DNA of 64,000 nucleotides from Syngnathus acus (taxonomy: Eukaryota > Chordata > Actinopteri > Syngnathiformes > Syngnathidae): NCBI RefSeq assembly GCF_901709675.1, contig NC_051097.1, forward strand, positions 7,976,039-8,040,038. The letters run 5' to 3'. Shown here one piece after another: positions 13,213 to 27,034 of this stretch; within the stretch, counting starts at the first letter, position 1, and each line of letters opens with the position of its first letter. The position numbers and the translations under genes are program-made. Under the pieces are notes generated by a model. That model made no database searches. It saw nothing but the letters and a program-made list of their open reading frames with translations, and had not been told where the DNA came from.

Positions 13213-15277
13213 ATGGTAAGTTATCCATCCTCATGCCTGCGTGCTGACTAGTTAGCATTTGTCTCCAATGTCTCCGAACGGGAAGGGAAAATGCATTCTG
13301 TCAAAAGAGAAGAGTTGGTGCCATTACTGTAATTTCTGATCAATGTCGTTTCTATACTTCCGGTCTAGATGAGTAACTTTTTGTGCAAGCTGTCTTTCTC
13401 TTTTATTTTCAAACCAATTTAGGACAAGCTATTTACCAGGAGAAATAGAGATAGAATGTATCAAATCGTGATTCAGTATTTTTTTTCCTCTTCTTAAATA
13501 TTGACTAGTTCCTCACAGCCAAGCTTTAATCATCCGTAATCACTTGATTCCAATTTGTACATGTGACTTGTTGCAGGACAGAGTGACAGTGTTTTATTCT
13601 TAGCCACGTGGGAAGTAAATAGCTTGAGCCAAAGCCTTCCTGAAGGCTCTTTTGGAAAGCGTCCATTCACGGTGTACATTCCTAATCTCACCCAGCGGGA
13701 GATTTCTCTACAACAATGCACGGCACAGCCGCAGAGCCTTTCAGGTCAAACATAATCTGTCCGGCTGTCAACAGTACTGTAACCATCATGACATCATATT
13801 AAGTTGTCCAAATCAGATTTTAATATTCTCAGTGTAAAGAACTGCAAAGTAGAAGTGGGTGTGCACACTTATGCACCTTTTGGTTTTTTTTTCTGAAGGG
13901 CCTGCTGTCCGCCCTGCGGAGATTGAAGCAACCTCAAGACCAGGAGGTGCGCTTGCTTCTGCTCGGTTTGGACAACGCCGGCAAGACCACGTTGCTCAAA
14001 CAGCTGGCCGCCGAGGATATCAGCCACATCACGCCAACGCAGGTAACAAACACGCGACATATCTGTAGAGTACAAAACGTCACTGTTATGTATGTGTGAG
14101 CAGGGTTTCAACATCAAGAGCGTCCAGTCGTCTGGCTTCAAACTGAACGTGTGGGATATCGGAGGACAGCGGAAGATTCGCCCTTACTGGAAGAATTACT
14201 TTGAGAACACGCATGTGTTGGTACGGCTTGCGGGATCAAGTACATTTTGTATTATGTTCTGAATATGTAGGATTATTGTCATTTTTTGTGCTTGCAGATC
14301 TATGTGATTGACTGCTCGGACAAAAAGCGGTTTGAAGAGACCGGTTTGGTGAGATGATGGTTTAGATTGCATGTGCGTCTGCCTTGTCGATTAATCGGAA
14401 TTTATGAGCTTGCTTCAAGATGACACCAGTTAGAATGTGCTGTAAAAGTAAACGCACAACAAGAATTAATTACCTGCAAAAAAATCAATGAATATTGAAG
14501 AATCATTATTAATCATGATTTCAATATCAATAAAAATTATCATTGATATTTCTTTTCAGAATCGCCCATGTGTTTTCTTCAGTCATATCGAGAATCATCT
14601 TTTCCTATTGATGTCATTTATTCATTACAGCAAAAAAAAAACAAGTGTTGGATGTGTGAGCAGGATTAAAGAATATATAAATACTGTTACATTGTCTGTC
14701 TACATGTGTTGCTCCACCGTTTGTGTTCAATTCATTATTCAGAGCGTAATAGCGCCGCAACATTGACGCTATTTTGCACAGGAGCTGGCCGAGCTGCTCG
14801 AGGAGGACGATCTGGCCGGCGTGCCGCTGCTGGTCTTTGCCAACAAACAAGACCTAAGCACCGCCATGTCGGCCTTTGAGCTGGCCGAGGGGCTTAACCT
14901 CCACACGGTCAGAGATCGAATGTGGCAAGTCCAACCCTGCTCTGCCGTTACCGCCGAGGGACTGCAGGTACACATGCTACTGGGAGTGATACATTGTGTA
15001 CAAATACCAGGAAACAGCAGCAAAGCACTCCTTATCATTTTTCTTGACTCACTTCCATAAGCCACAAGAAGCCACAACATTGTGCAAAAGCAGTACTTTT
15101 ATATTAGACAAGCACAAAATAGGCTATTGTCCATACAAACACATGGACTGATAAAGTAAGACTACTGATTAGCGACTTCAGCTTTTGGAATGAACCCCAT
15201 TTAATCATTCTTGTTTTTCCCAAACCCAGGATGGAATGAACTGGTTGTGCAGGAACATAAGGTTCCAGAAGAAATGA
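13213..15277 (+). CDS. arl3: ADP-ribosylation factor-like small GTPase, ARL3 type
   Basis: Six exons: 13213-13215 (ATG only), 13899-14042, 14104-14220, 14298-14348, 14782-14967, 15230-15277, giving 182 residues, exactly the ARL3 length. ARL3 is a ciliary GTPase that releases lipidated cargo from UNC119 and PDE6D. All G-motifs are present: P-loop GLDNAGKT (~24-31), switch I ITPTQGFN (~45-52), WDIGGQ (~66-71), NKQD (~126-129) and SAV (~159). The N-terminal helix [10 protein letters not shown] is ARL3-like. The first coding exon ends at the ATG itself (ATCATG|GTAAGT), and exon 2 supplies Gly2, so the model hinges on that splice. It differs from mammalian ARL3 at some switch-flanking and helix positions, so it may be a fish-specific or ohnologous ARL3 copy. 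Confidence 0.92.
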
Positions 15278-15507
15278 AGATCTCGTGAACTTGAACATTA
15301 TGCATAGTGTGTTATGTTTTGTCAATCACTAAAGTTGTAGACGTGTGGTGTTAACTAATATCCCATTTGAAAACAAAATGGCTGAAGTGTATATAATGTA
15401 AATATGACCTTGAACTGAAAAGTGTGTACACAACACAATAGCAATGATGGCTGCTGGCAGTGAAAGAAAAAAAAAAGAATTTGTGTTGTGTAATAATCCA
15501 AAATAAA
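15278..15507 (+). other. arl3: arl3 3' UTR with poly(A) signal
   Basis: The first AATAAA after the stop is at 15502-15507, 225 bases downstream. Confidence 0.6.
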
Positions 15508-16769
15508 CCCTAGAGGGAGACCTCTCCCTGTTCCCAAATACACTTGTGCAGTACAATTGTAGCATTGGACATTTCTTTAATTTGTCTTTTTATAGTAATC
15601 AAATTGATGTTGTGGTAACAGAATTCAAATTAGCCAACCATCAACCGTGATAATTTTGCAACCAACAAAATAGTAACCTTTGTAAATATGTTTTTAGGGG
15701 ATTTGGTCTGGTTCCCAAAGTGTGAGTTTGGAAAAGGATGGTCTCCGGTGCCGTTTGGAAATGAACACATTTGCAGTGGCCCACATTGCATTCAGCATTT
15801 GTTTTCAGCTTGTCTTTAGCGGCACATTTGCAGCATTAATCCAAAGTGACCAAGTGCTCCGCTGTGGTCCGACAGGACATTTACATAAAACCTTTTTCCA
15901 CGACTAATAGCTCGCCACTACAATTTGCATTATATAGGTCCCTTCATAGCGACATGATTTGGTACCCTTTACCCATGATAAAATAACCTCCTTTGGCCTT
16001 GAGTTACTGGCCTGCTGCCGCCCGTGTAAGCTTGGCTGCTTTTAATGAGAGCAGAAATCCCCAAAATGGACTTGTAGGATCAGCTTCGTGCTTTGAAGGA
16101 CTGCAAACATGCTTGCACTTAACCTCTTCGAGAGGTCATATGTTCGATATCTAGCCAATACTTTGTCTTTAAAAAAATGTAGTAGGACCGCTAGGAGCGA
16201 TTTAGAGCAGGGCTTCTCAACCTGGGATGCGGGTACCCCCAGTGGTCCACCAGCAATAACTCAGTGGTCTGCAAAATTGTCACGTCAAATCATTTTTAAA
16301 AAGTGTCTTCATATATGTTTTGGGAATATGGGAGGAAGCCGAGTACCTAAAGAAACTACGCCTGAAGGCCTTCGCTGAAATTTGAACTCTGAACCTGCAA
16401 ACTGTGCATTTGTGCCAACCACTATCCAGTTCATGCAAATGCCTCCAACAGTTCCAGACATTCTCCAAAGGAGGAGAAAGTCATGAATAAGGAAATGAAA
16501 GTCCGCCATGTGAGACTGAGGATAAAACGACTCGGCCCACCCCACCTTCTTCTCTGCTTAATCATTAACATCAAATCTATGTGATAATCAGCCAAGCTTT
16601 AAGGAAAAATATACCCAATTACACACAGAGGTAGTCTGCAAAATCTTTCCAATTTAATATCAAACAATGGCACTATGGCGTCAAGCGCCCTTGCCTTCCC
16701 CTAAGAACCAAAGTGGATTTTTTTTTTTCTTCTTTACCAAATTGAGCGGATTAAAGCGTCGGAGTTGTG

Positions 16770-17010
16770 GTTAACTGTGTGGCTCAATCTCAGCAAAATG
16801 AGAAGCAGTCAGGCCTGCAGTGGGTCATAAATCACGGGACTTTCCCAGCCACTGGGCCCCGTACGCCGGCCTCCCACGCAGGGGACGGCGAGGCCACAGT
16901 CTGATTGACTCCTGAGGCCCTCAGAGGGCGGAGAAAGGTAAACGTGTCCTGTGACTTAATTACAGCGGAGACACTCGGCAGGTCAAGTCAGCGTTAGATC
17001 GTTAAATTAA
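16770..17010. promoter_or_regulatory. Candidate regulatory block A
   Basis: A GC-richer block of complex sequence, with little repetition, stands out from AT-rich surroundings and ends in a TGACTTAATTACAG stretch with a homeodomain-type TAATTA core. Conservation cannot be tested here. Confidence 0.25.
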
Positions 17011-17944
17011 AAAAACAAAAAGGAACAGTAATCTTATTGCCGTTATTCTATGTCAGGGGTGGGCAATTCATTTTGGAAAAGAAACCGGAATGCTTGCAAA
17101 GGGCCAAGCTAACACGTTAGCCTCAATTTAGCCTTTTTTATGTATTTAAAAACAAAACATTGTCTTGTTTTCGTAAATTGCTAAGAATATAGCTAAAATT
17201 ATGACCACTGTTGTGAATTTTGAGTCTTTTTGAGGAAAAATATTATTGGAGGCTTCGGGGAATATTCAATAAACTAATAAAAACCTAACTTCTAGTTTTA
17301 GCAACATTGCAGAGACTAGCAACCACTCGTTTGCTTGAGAAGCTTCCAAAATAAAAGCAGCACTAATTTTACATTTCATTGTGAAATGACTATTTTCCTG
17401 ATCAACATTGGTGAATTGACATCAGTGAATCAAATAAGTGTTACTTGTATATGAAAACTAAAATATTGTTCTACATATATTTATGATACAAAATGAACAT
17501 TAGTATTTTTGTAAAAAATATTTCAAATTTCCTTTTGGATCAAAACAAATACAAAAAGTGTTGTTGTTTTTTTCCCAAATGCATTGTTTTTTGTCAAGGT
17601 TATTTTTACAGCAACCGTGCCTTGAAATGTGTCAAGCCGACGTATAGCAAGCAGGTTGAAAGTTATCGACTCAGCCATTACAAGCATTTACACAACTATC
17701 TGAAATTCATAGTTACAGTAAATAAAAGTGCTTTATTAGACTCTTGTCTTTGATTAAAAGTTAGTGGGCACCAGCCACTAAAAGAAAATAGGCCCGGACA
17801 GCAATTACATGCTCACGGATTGTTTGTTTGACCCGCGGAGTCCCTCCTGGCTCGTTCCCGGGACCCTCCTTTCGTGATGGAGCAGATAACGGCTGCTAGT
17901 GGATGATAAAACTAATAGCAAATATCCACATTCCTTCCTTTGAT

Positions 17945-17963
17945 GTGTGTGTGTGTGTGTGTG
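17945..17963. repeat. (GT)n microsatellite
   Basis: A pure dinucleotide run of about nine units. Confidence 0.9.
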
Positions 17964-20303
17964 CTATTATAAAACTGCGGCCAAGTCACAAAAAGTGTGA
18001 GGACTATAAAAATGATTGTCGGGGGGGGGGGGGTTATCAGTCGGGGGACACCGAGGGAGCGGCTCAGAGAATAGTGGGGGTCAGCGCAGCAGGTGGGCCC
18101 GGTTGGGGGTCCTAGGCTGTTTGATGCTCCGCTTAGACGGGAGTGTGAGGAAGTGAGAAGGTCAAAACAAACCTACGGCTTGAGTGGAATTTGAACAGGG
18201 TCTTTTAGAGCTGTACGACAATCAGGCCGAGCTTTGACCGCAATAGCCTGATTTTCAATTTGTATACAAAATCCGATCAAAAGTCACACACTGTTATTTT
18301 TTGCTCCATGCTCACGTTAGTGTTGCAACATTTACAGCGTAATTCCGAAAAGCAATTGTGAGTTAATGAAGGTGTCAGAGCTGCATGCTAACGCTAATAC
18401 ATTGTCTGTATTTGAGCGGATGACATGATGTGGATTGACGTGATGAGCGCGCTCGTCCCGTTACACGCACTTAGCTGCTCACATCTTCGCCGCCGGGAAA
18501 GTCCTGTCCGCCGGATAATAACGAGCATAAAACGTGCCGGAGGCGTATCAATCACAGTCCTGCGGGCCAGTCGCGCAGAGGTCAGAGTTCACGCTCTTGA
18601 CCCCTCGCCGACCTTTGACCCCCGACTGCACCGGCAGGAAATAACACTTTCCGTGGTCCAAAACGTTTCCCGGATTGACTGATTGCCCTTATCATTTGAC
18701 GGATTCGCTCGGCTTCCCTTTCCCCTGTCTGCGCACCGCAACCGAGCCCCCCCCCCCCTTGTCCCACCACTCTCGTCCCTGCCTGGCGCTCATAATTTGA
18801 CTTTTTATCACCTCGCACTGAGAAGGGGACGCAGCGCCATCCGTCACCGCGGCCACACGCTGACAGCTGCTCGCACATGCATGGATTTTTACATTGGACT
18901 CAATCGGCGGAATTACTTCACTGTAACCGATTCGATATTCTACAAATGAGGCGACCGGGCGGCAGCGGGCGGGCGCGACACACACTCAGCCGCGTTCCGT
19001 CGGAAAAGCCTTCATCGATTTCGCCAGGCCTCGGAGCTCGGATACTTGGGAATAAAAACACAATTAATCATTTGACTTTGGAGATTCACATGTTCTGCTG
19101 CGTTCTTGTATAGTAAGACGTCATTATGAACATAAAGTGGGCCCTTTTGGTTTGACGCAAACATTTTGGGGCAAATACCGGAATTTGTACTTTGACGAAC
19201 TCCTACAAGTTGCTCAAATGAGTTCCAATTAGAAGCAATACACTGATGCTCGACAATAAAGTTTCTTTATCAACAGTGTTTACTCTAAATGTGTTTTGGG
19301 GTTTTGTCTAAATGTGGAAATTTTTAATAACTCAGTCTAAGTCAATACAAATAATTATTTTTAAAAAAAAAATTAAAACAAATCTGCACGTTAAAATGGC
19401 CCAAACGCTCCCTGCTAGTCTTTCTGATGTTAGCATTGTATTTCAGGAACAAGACTTCTGAATTTCTATTTAAAGACAGAGGAAAGGGGGGAAATATTTT
19501 TCAAGGGGCTTTTATTTTGTTTGTACATTGCTGCAGCCTTTTATGGTTTACTTGCACGCGCTTGCGTGTGTGTGCGCGACTGTGCGAGCGAGGCAGCGAA
19601 AAGAGGGAATAGAAAAGAGGTGGAGAGCGTTCTCAATTTCCTTCTAAAAAGAAAATTCATTTGCAGTTGCTAATGTAATGTCATCGTTGTGTTTACCGAG
19701 CGTGGATGATGTATAGGGGATGTTGCATTGAGTGAGACTGCTTAATGATGCATAGAATTAAGTCTGTGGCTTTCAGCTGAGCTCCCATACCCCCCCCCCC
19801 CCCACACACACACACACTCCCTTCCTGCTTCCTCCTGTTTTACCTCGTTTAATCCACACCCACCTCCTACCCCTCCTCCTCGTCCTCACCTCGGCAGCCT
19901 CTCTCTTCTTTCCATTCCTGTCGTGGACTGTTGGCCACACGTTGCTGTGTGCTCTGTTGCCTTACTCCATCCATCACTGTGGAGGTTGGGATGGGGGGGT
20001 GCAAAGTGGTGGGCACGAGGTGGTACTAGTATAAAGAAGAGGAGTAAAAATAACATCCGGTTGAAGAATAATAAGTAGAGGAAAACATGTATTGGTTGGT
20101 TAAAACCAATTCAAATTACTCACGTGTTAGTAAAACAAAGCAAGCAAGTTGGTTTCATTGTTGAATTAAAATAAAAAAAGATTATAACTATGAGTAATAC
20201 ACAGTAGATATGTAATTTCTTATATATATTTCTAATCTTTACCTGTTGAGTAGTATGACAAGTCTATTCTTCTTTGGTTGAGTCTGCATGACTGTATTAC
20301 ACT

Positions 20304-20316
20304 GCCTCCTGGTGGC
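20304..20316 (-). promoter_or_regulatory. CTCF-like motif
   Basis: TGCCTCCTGGTGG is one base from the reverse CTCF core. Confidence 0.3.
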
Positions 20317-20699
20317 CAAGGCGGGCACACTAGAAGGAACCACACAATGAATTGAACTGCAGCATTAAATCCCGATACACAAACTGTTATTGCTCGACAT
20401 TTTTATATCATACATTAAAGAATACTATTCGTCCTTATTAAGAGCAACTATGGCATTTCAGTTTATTTTAATAGGGAAAAAAAGATTTGTAACACAGTCA
20501 CAAGCAAACATGTTAAGTGTTTGTATGGCAGCCGTAAAATGTCAGTTTTCCACAATATGTCCACTTTGACGTGTGTCACGTCAGCCCAATGGAAGAGCGC
20601 TAAGGTCTCGTTAGGACGCACAACACAGAACACACGCTAGTTGTCGGCCATCATCATGCGTGTGATTGTGTATGTGTGTTGATTTTCACTCTCTCTTTC

Positions 20700-21130
20700 A
20701 CTCAGTCAGTCCGGCTATGATGCGTTCTGTCCGGCCCCATTCATCATCGCCGCCGCACACGCCGAACACACACACAGAATTATTATTTCTCTGACGGGCG
20801 AGTGCTTGAAAACAAATCCATTTCTCTGGCCATCAATTTATCATTTGGAATGGCGGAGTCACAGTTGAGTTGTAAGGGCCGACGGACGCGTATGTGCGTG
20901 TGTGTGTCTGTGTACAAGTAGATCTGCAAGTGGATTGTGTGTTTGAGAGATCACTGTGAATTTGGAAGAATTTTAAGTGCGTGTGTGTGTGTGTGCATGC
21001 GGGCGGGCGTGCGTGTCCTCCTTCACCTGACGTCGGTGATAATTTATCACTCCTCCTAGCTTGGCTGACAAACTATTTGCAGGAAAATGAGTTTTTCCGC
21101 TACGGATTTGTCCTCTGGGAATAGAAAACG
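20700..21130. promoter_or_regulatory. Candidate regulatory block B
   Basis: Complex, moderately GC-rich sequence including TTATCATTTGGAATGG and a TGACGTCGGTGATAATTTATCAC segment (split here by motif), interrupted by CA/GT runs. No coding potential. Enhancer role is a guess from composition and position. Confidence 0.2.
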
Positions 21131-21525
21131 GGGAGTTGCTGTATGTGTGTGTGTGTTTTATTCCATCACATAGAGATGAATGTTTGTACACACACACACA
21201 TCTATACACACTCATAGGGACTTGAGGTCTCCAGTATTTATTGGGGGGAGAAAAAGTAGGAGGGGAGGTGCTTGAAGATAAATGAGGTAAATTAATAGAG
21301 TCACTGAGGGAAAAGATCCGCTTCCGCACCAGCAGATCTGCTCGTGACGCTCACACATACACACGTACCTCTGCCCCCCCCCTCCCTTGTCACCCCCCCT
21401 GCGCCCCTGTTTGCCCTCCTGCAAGATGACAAATGTAACAGTGGGCCACACAGCCATCAGAGCATAATGTCAGCTTAGATCAACACTGGCACAAAAGGAA
21501 ATATCACAACATCAAACACTGCATA

Positions 21526-21528
<3 letters not shown>

Positions 21529-21559
<31 letters not shown>
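21529..21559. repeat. (GT)n microsatellite
   Basis: A pure run of about 15 GT units. Confidence 0.95.
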
Positions 21560-21560
<1 letters not shown>

Positions 21561-21730
21561 CTGCCATTACGACAATGGCTGACCAGGGGTCACAAGATTC
21601 CATTCTCACTTTCAAGCTCATCAAGCAAGATATTGACAATGTGCTTGGCAGAGAATTACACGACAGTAAAGGCCTAATTAGGCGGCCGTTACCCTGAGCC
21701 ATCCATAATCGTCCCAACACGACCGAGCGG
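21560..21730. promoter_or_regulatory. Candidate regulatory block C
   Basis: Non-repetitive block with GGCCTAATTAGGC, a palindromic homeodomain-type site (about 21671-21683), amid complex sequence upstream of pax8. No reading frame. Role is inferred only from motif and location. Confidence 0.3.
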
Positions 21731-24065
21731 TGGGTGGGTGGGTGGTTGGTACGGCGCCCCAAAAATAAATCTCAACACCCCGCCATCCCCTTAATGCCTG
21801 TTAGCATTACTGTGTTAACATTTCTCTCCACTTTATTGTCCGCTGACATCAGCTTAAACAGCCAACGTCAGCAGCTAGCTAGTCAGCGTAATGAATGTAA
21901 TAAGGAGTCCATTTGTGGAATTAAAAAAGACTTTCATTTGGAATAAAAATGCTCATGGAGATTTGGGGGCGGGGAGTCTGTGTTGTGGGTATTTTGGAGA
22001 TAATTAGTGTATTTCTGCACCATTGTGCAAATGCTACAAGGACAATTTCCAAGGAAAATGGGCATCTAAAGTGTTTAATATAGCAACTATTCACATGTTT
22101 AAATTTAATCCAACTAATCCAGTTCCTTGGAAAAGATTGTGTAATTTTTTTCTTTTAAATAAGGAAATATAGTACTCCAAAATATTGGCACTGAATAAAA
22201 ACATCGACACGTCATAATTGCATCTTGGTTTAATGCTGCAATCCAATTCAAAGTGCTGGTGTTCCCGTCTTGGCCACCGGGTGGCACTCAAGTACAATAG
22301 TCACGCATATACAAAGGAAGAAGAATTAACTCATATGTGTAACAGCGCTACAAAAATAAAAATGTATCCTGGTTTAAAAACAGATTATAACAGCATGTCG
22401 CCATATGGAGGACGGCCATGTTTCGGGTTGTTGACGCTCGTCCTCCATGTTGTCATGTCTGACCCCCCCCCCCCTTCCCACCACCGCCCTGCACCATCTG
22501 TTTCACTCCCTCATTTCTTTCTCTTCATCTCGACCGTCCACCTTTGTCCATCCCATTGTCCCCTCCCGCACCCGCCCCCCCATTTCCGCTTTGGGCTTGC
22601 CCTCTAACCCCGCCGCCCCACCAAAGCCACCCTCCCCTCCCTTTCTACTCCCATCAGCACCCCAAATCTTCTTGTTCTTCCCTTAAACGCCCCCCCCGCC
22701 CTCGTCTCCAGTCTTTTTGGGGGGCTAATAACTGTTGCCGGTAAGCGGCACACAAAATCCCAGCATGCCGGCTTTTGTGCCCCGTACAATGGCACGCAGG
22801 CTGTTAGCAACAGGGAGGCTCGGCCCCGCGACTGATGTTCAGGCCACAAGGGTCGACGGAGCCAACACCTCCGTCTCAGCAGTGGGAAATAACGGAGTAC
22901 AAATACTTTGTTCCTGTGCTTAAGCATCTGTACTGTACTTGAGTATTTTATTGTGATGCCTTTCACACTTATTCCCTGAATTGGAAAACCGATATCACAG
23001 ATATCATTAAGCTTTTTGATAAGCAGTTCACATATTTTGATGGCATAAAAGACTGATCTTAACTTAAAGAAAAGTTGTCTTCCACTAGCATAATGAACGG
23101 AAAACGTCTAGTCAAACTAGTTAAACATACTGTACAGCAATTTAAAATGTCTCTTTGTTCCATTGTAGCCAAGTTACCATAACTAGTACTGTAAATAACT
23201 TTTAATTTTTGTACAAAAGTACATTTCGACTTTTGTTTCTAGACAGTGTTTCTCAAGACAAGAATCTGTGCTTTTCTAATTTTAAGAACTGAGTTTGCGT
23301 ACTTTTGCCTCTTGTTTTTCCGTCGACTTTTTAGTTTTAATCCCACCATTAGAGAAGCGATAACTTTACTTTCTCCTCGTTATTTGTCAAACCATAACAG
23401 CACAAATCTTCCCGTTAAAGGTGCGATACAAGGTGCCCCTGCACAAATTAAACGACACAGAAATGTATGGTCTTTAAATAAGTAAACTTGTACACAACTA
23501 AAGTTTCTCGAGTTGTAGAAAAACGCTTACCTCCCATATGGACATCAACAGAAAAGACGGTTGAAGTGTCGCATTAATTATTGATGTAGGGGAACCCGGA
23601 ATTTTTTTTGTTCCGTTGCTATTTTTCGTTCTTTTGATAATAGAGAATTAAAACAAAAAAAGAACATGTCAGGCATTGATCATTCCAACACATTTTCTAT
23701 TATTAAAATACAGTACAGTAAGTTTTTTTTTTCTCAGGCCCAATTTATACAAGTAGACGTACTTTTACCTAAGTACTTGAGCTGAGTATGAGAGGATGTC
23801 CCAATGTGGGAAACAAATGCACAGCATGCGTCTGATGGACACACTCTGGTAATTGCGACATCAGAGTGACTGGCCGAGCTTGTCCTGGTGCCTGGGCGTC
23901 ACGCGCCGTCTCCATGGAGATGGGAAAAAGGAGGACCAGTGGTAGGGACTCGAAACACAACAAAATTATCCACACACTATCGAAGTAAGGGATGCATGGT
24001 CGCCATGGCAATGGCAGGGATTTCCTCCGCAATCCTATGTACAGTATGCTATTCACATGAGTTGG

Positions 24066-24080
24066 CCACCAGGGGGCAGC
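24066..24080 (+). promoter_or_regulatory. Near-perfect CTCF motif
   Basis: CCACCAGGGGGCAGC matches the vertebrate CTCF core at essentially every informative position. It lies in the desert 3 kb upstream of the pax8 promoter. Confidence 0.6.
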
Positions 24081-25218
24081 ATTATCCGGTCAAAGCTCCT
24101 CAGAAATTCATTAATTTCACAGAGGATAAAGAATATATGCCAGGTAGTATTGTTATGTTATACGCCTGCATAAATTGTGTCAAATATTGCATAACTAAGA
24201 ACTTTGGTTTGTGTTTATTTTGACACAAAGTTTCAATTTGGAGTGGCATTTAACAGCTGGAGGTTTTTAAATTTATTATTATTATTATTATTATTATTGG
24301 ATCAAATATTCACTATATGACAACTGCTCCTTATTTTGAAGTGAGTTGAGTAGAATTCTACTAAGAGGAAATGTGAAATGTGTGTTTTCAGCACTTGTGG
24401 GCCTAATGGGCTCATCAATAGCAAGGCTATTATGACCTCATTATCTGCCTCATCTCGACTCACTGACCACAAACACACATGCGCCCACTTATAAAATTGT
24501 CATTAAGTGGGCTTTTCCCCGGGAAGCATTTATTTTAAGGTGTGGGGGGGGGGGGCGTTGGGGTAACGCTTGGGATGCGTGCTGCGGGAGCGCGCACGCA
24601 CCGGCATGGGAGACATGAGCGCGCAACGCTGAAAAGATTTAATTTATGACTTTGTTTTATAATGCTGTCTATTTGAAGACGGGATTTGTACTGTGTCATT
24701 GATTGTAACGCAGAAAATTCAGGGTTTTTTTTTCTTTTGAAGAAACCAAGAAATGACCCGACTGCCAATCAATCAATAAAGCTTGTTAAACACGTTGTAC
24801 AGTGTGGCCGTTCGGAAGTGTTGGTGTGACCTTTCACCGGATATTGACACCTGTCCCCGCAGGTCATGAGGCTTTTTATTTGTCTTTTTAGTATTGTCAC
24901 ACATTTCACATAGATCAAATACCGAATAAAATGTAAGCATCTAAAAAAAACTTTTACAAAGTGCCAGATATTGCCATATTTTGATAAATGAGTGGTACAA
25001 AATGTAAGAAGTTATATCTACATAGCGACAACAGTATATTATATGGCAAAAGTGTGATTATTTTTATCATGGATTCTTATTTTAACTATTAGTTAATATC
25101 ACTGGAAATTATGAACGAACATTTTGATCAGTTTTTTTTTTTTTTAACAAAATAAAACAACCTCACACAGGGTTAAACCATTAATACAGCATTATTTTAA
25201 ATTAGGATAGTTTTCATG

Positions 25219-25219
25219 C

Positions 25220-25291
<72 letters not shown>
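25219..25291. repeat. (TA)n(TG)n compound microsatellite
   Basis: About 20 bases of TA repeats run directly into about 52 bases of TG repeats. Confidence 0.95.
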
Positions 25292-25293
<2 letters not shown>

Positions 25294-27034
25294 CTCGGCA
25301 AAAGAGGAGCCCTATCATTAACCGCAATAATCCACACAGTATCATGACAGTTGATAATAATCTAGTTGTTGTTTTTCTAATCCCTTGTTAAACTCCCGCT
25401 CACCTCTCTACTCGCTGTTGTCAACTTGTCCCTGCAGGCGTCATCTTGTGTGTGTATGCGCGCGTGTGTGTATGTATAGCACCTCTACACACCGCCCCAT
25501 TGTCTTGCATTTAAAGAGAAAACTTCAGTCACCGGTAAAAACGTTCCACACGTTTCCCTTCTTGCACGTTTTGCTTAAATTTGGGACAAGACCAGAAATA
25601 AAGATTTGAAAGTCCATCTGTGTGAATTTTAAGCAGGCAGGCCCACCACGGGGGTGTTGTATTGCTGTCATTAGAGGTGTTTTGTTTGTTTAACAGGCTG
25701 CTGAGAACAACCTTAACAACCTTTGCAAGTGTTGGCACCCCGCTGACACCTGACGCGCGGCCTGCAGACGGAGTAAGCTTTTTTTTTAAGGAAAAACACA
25801 ATCATATCTTAGAAAAACACAATTAAGTCATAAAAAGCACACAGAAAATTTGCAGACAAGACACACGGTCCTCAGTGACGTCATAAAAGAGCTATTAAAA
25901 TCGACCATTCATTTTATCAATACCTCGTGTCCTCTAAATATGTCTCCTGTGGGTAAAAATATAAACAAAAATCATAAAACCATTTTACGTTATCCCTATA
26001 TGTCTACATATAATTTAATGACGTAACAAATTATTGACAATAAGTCATAACAACTTTTAAAACATTATGTATAGATACAGCATTATATCATTTATGATGT
26101 CAATTATTACAATATTTTATTACATTACAATAATACAATATATATTTCAAATTAAGTCATGAAAGTTATTTAAACCGTAACCACAGGAAAATGTATAGCT
26201 ACACTGCATTTAACTTACTAATCAAACTCATTATGGAACATTTACATTAAAAGTTGTTAAACATCTGTGAAGATAATTACAATTTAAAAATATCTACCAA
26301 ATAGCTAAAGGGACACACACACTCCTGCCTTAAATAAAAATACAAATATTAGTCATAAAAGGAAAGTATCTAATACACAGCAAAACAAGGAATTGTCATG
26401 TGTCCGTGCAATCAGCACTCTGGACAGTTAAATATATTGTAGTTGTAGAACCTTTTATAAATATAACAATCAAATAACATTTATTATAAAAATTGCATTA
26501 ATCCACATACATTAATTAACAATTGTTGGATTGCAACAAAATTGTGTATTTTATTTGACTTTCATGGAGGCGAAAAAGAACAGTAAAATATGTACGTATT
26601 ACTAAACGAATTTGGATTCATCGTGTTAAGCTTAACATTCGGGAACATTAATAATCATCTACAAATGACACTAAACGCGTAAATGGGGGAAACAGGAGGA
26701 AAAGAACACTGTATTTAGCAAATAATTTGCGTCAAAAGTCTTCCAAAGAAAGTTGTGTGAAGCTGTGAAATACCTCTTTTCCTCTCAGGAGGATGTAATA
26801 AACTACTTGAATTATTTCATAATAATAAATCATAAATGTCTCTGGCGGCCTGAGGTGTGCTCAAGCTGTCAGTGGTGAAATGCTGACGGATCGACGCAAA
26901 TCACGCACTAAATTGCGTGTGAAAGCGCACTTTGGGACGTCTGCGTGCGCGCGCGCGCGCGTGCGTGTATGTCTGCCGCGTGTATCTGCGGTGTGTGTTT
27001 GTGTGTGCGTGTTGTGGCTCCTCCCCCTTCTAGC

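Larger units (their letters stand above)
15508..27034. other. Gene desert upstream of pax8
   Basis: About 11.5 kb with no reading frame that looks like protein and no exon pair I could link. It contains hAT-end-like fragments at 16208 (CAGGGCTTCTCAACC) and 17054 (CAGGGGTGGGCAATTC), several microsatellites, homopolymers, a CTCF-type motif at 24066-24080, and GC-richer blocks listed separately as possible enhancers. Such a desert next to a developmental transcription factor is typical of cis-regulatory space; that role is inference. Confidence 0.5.
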
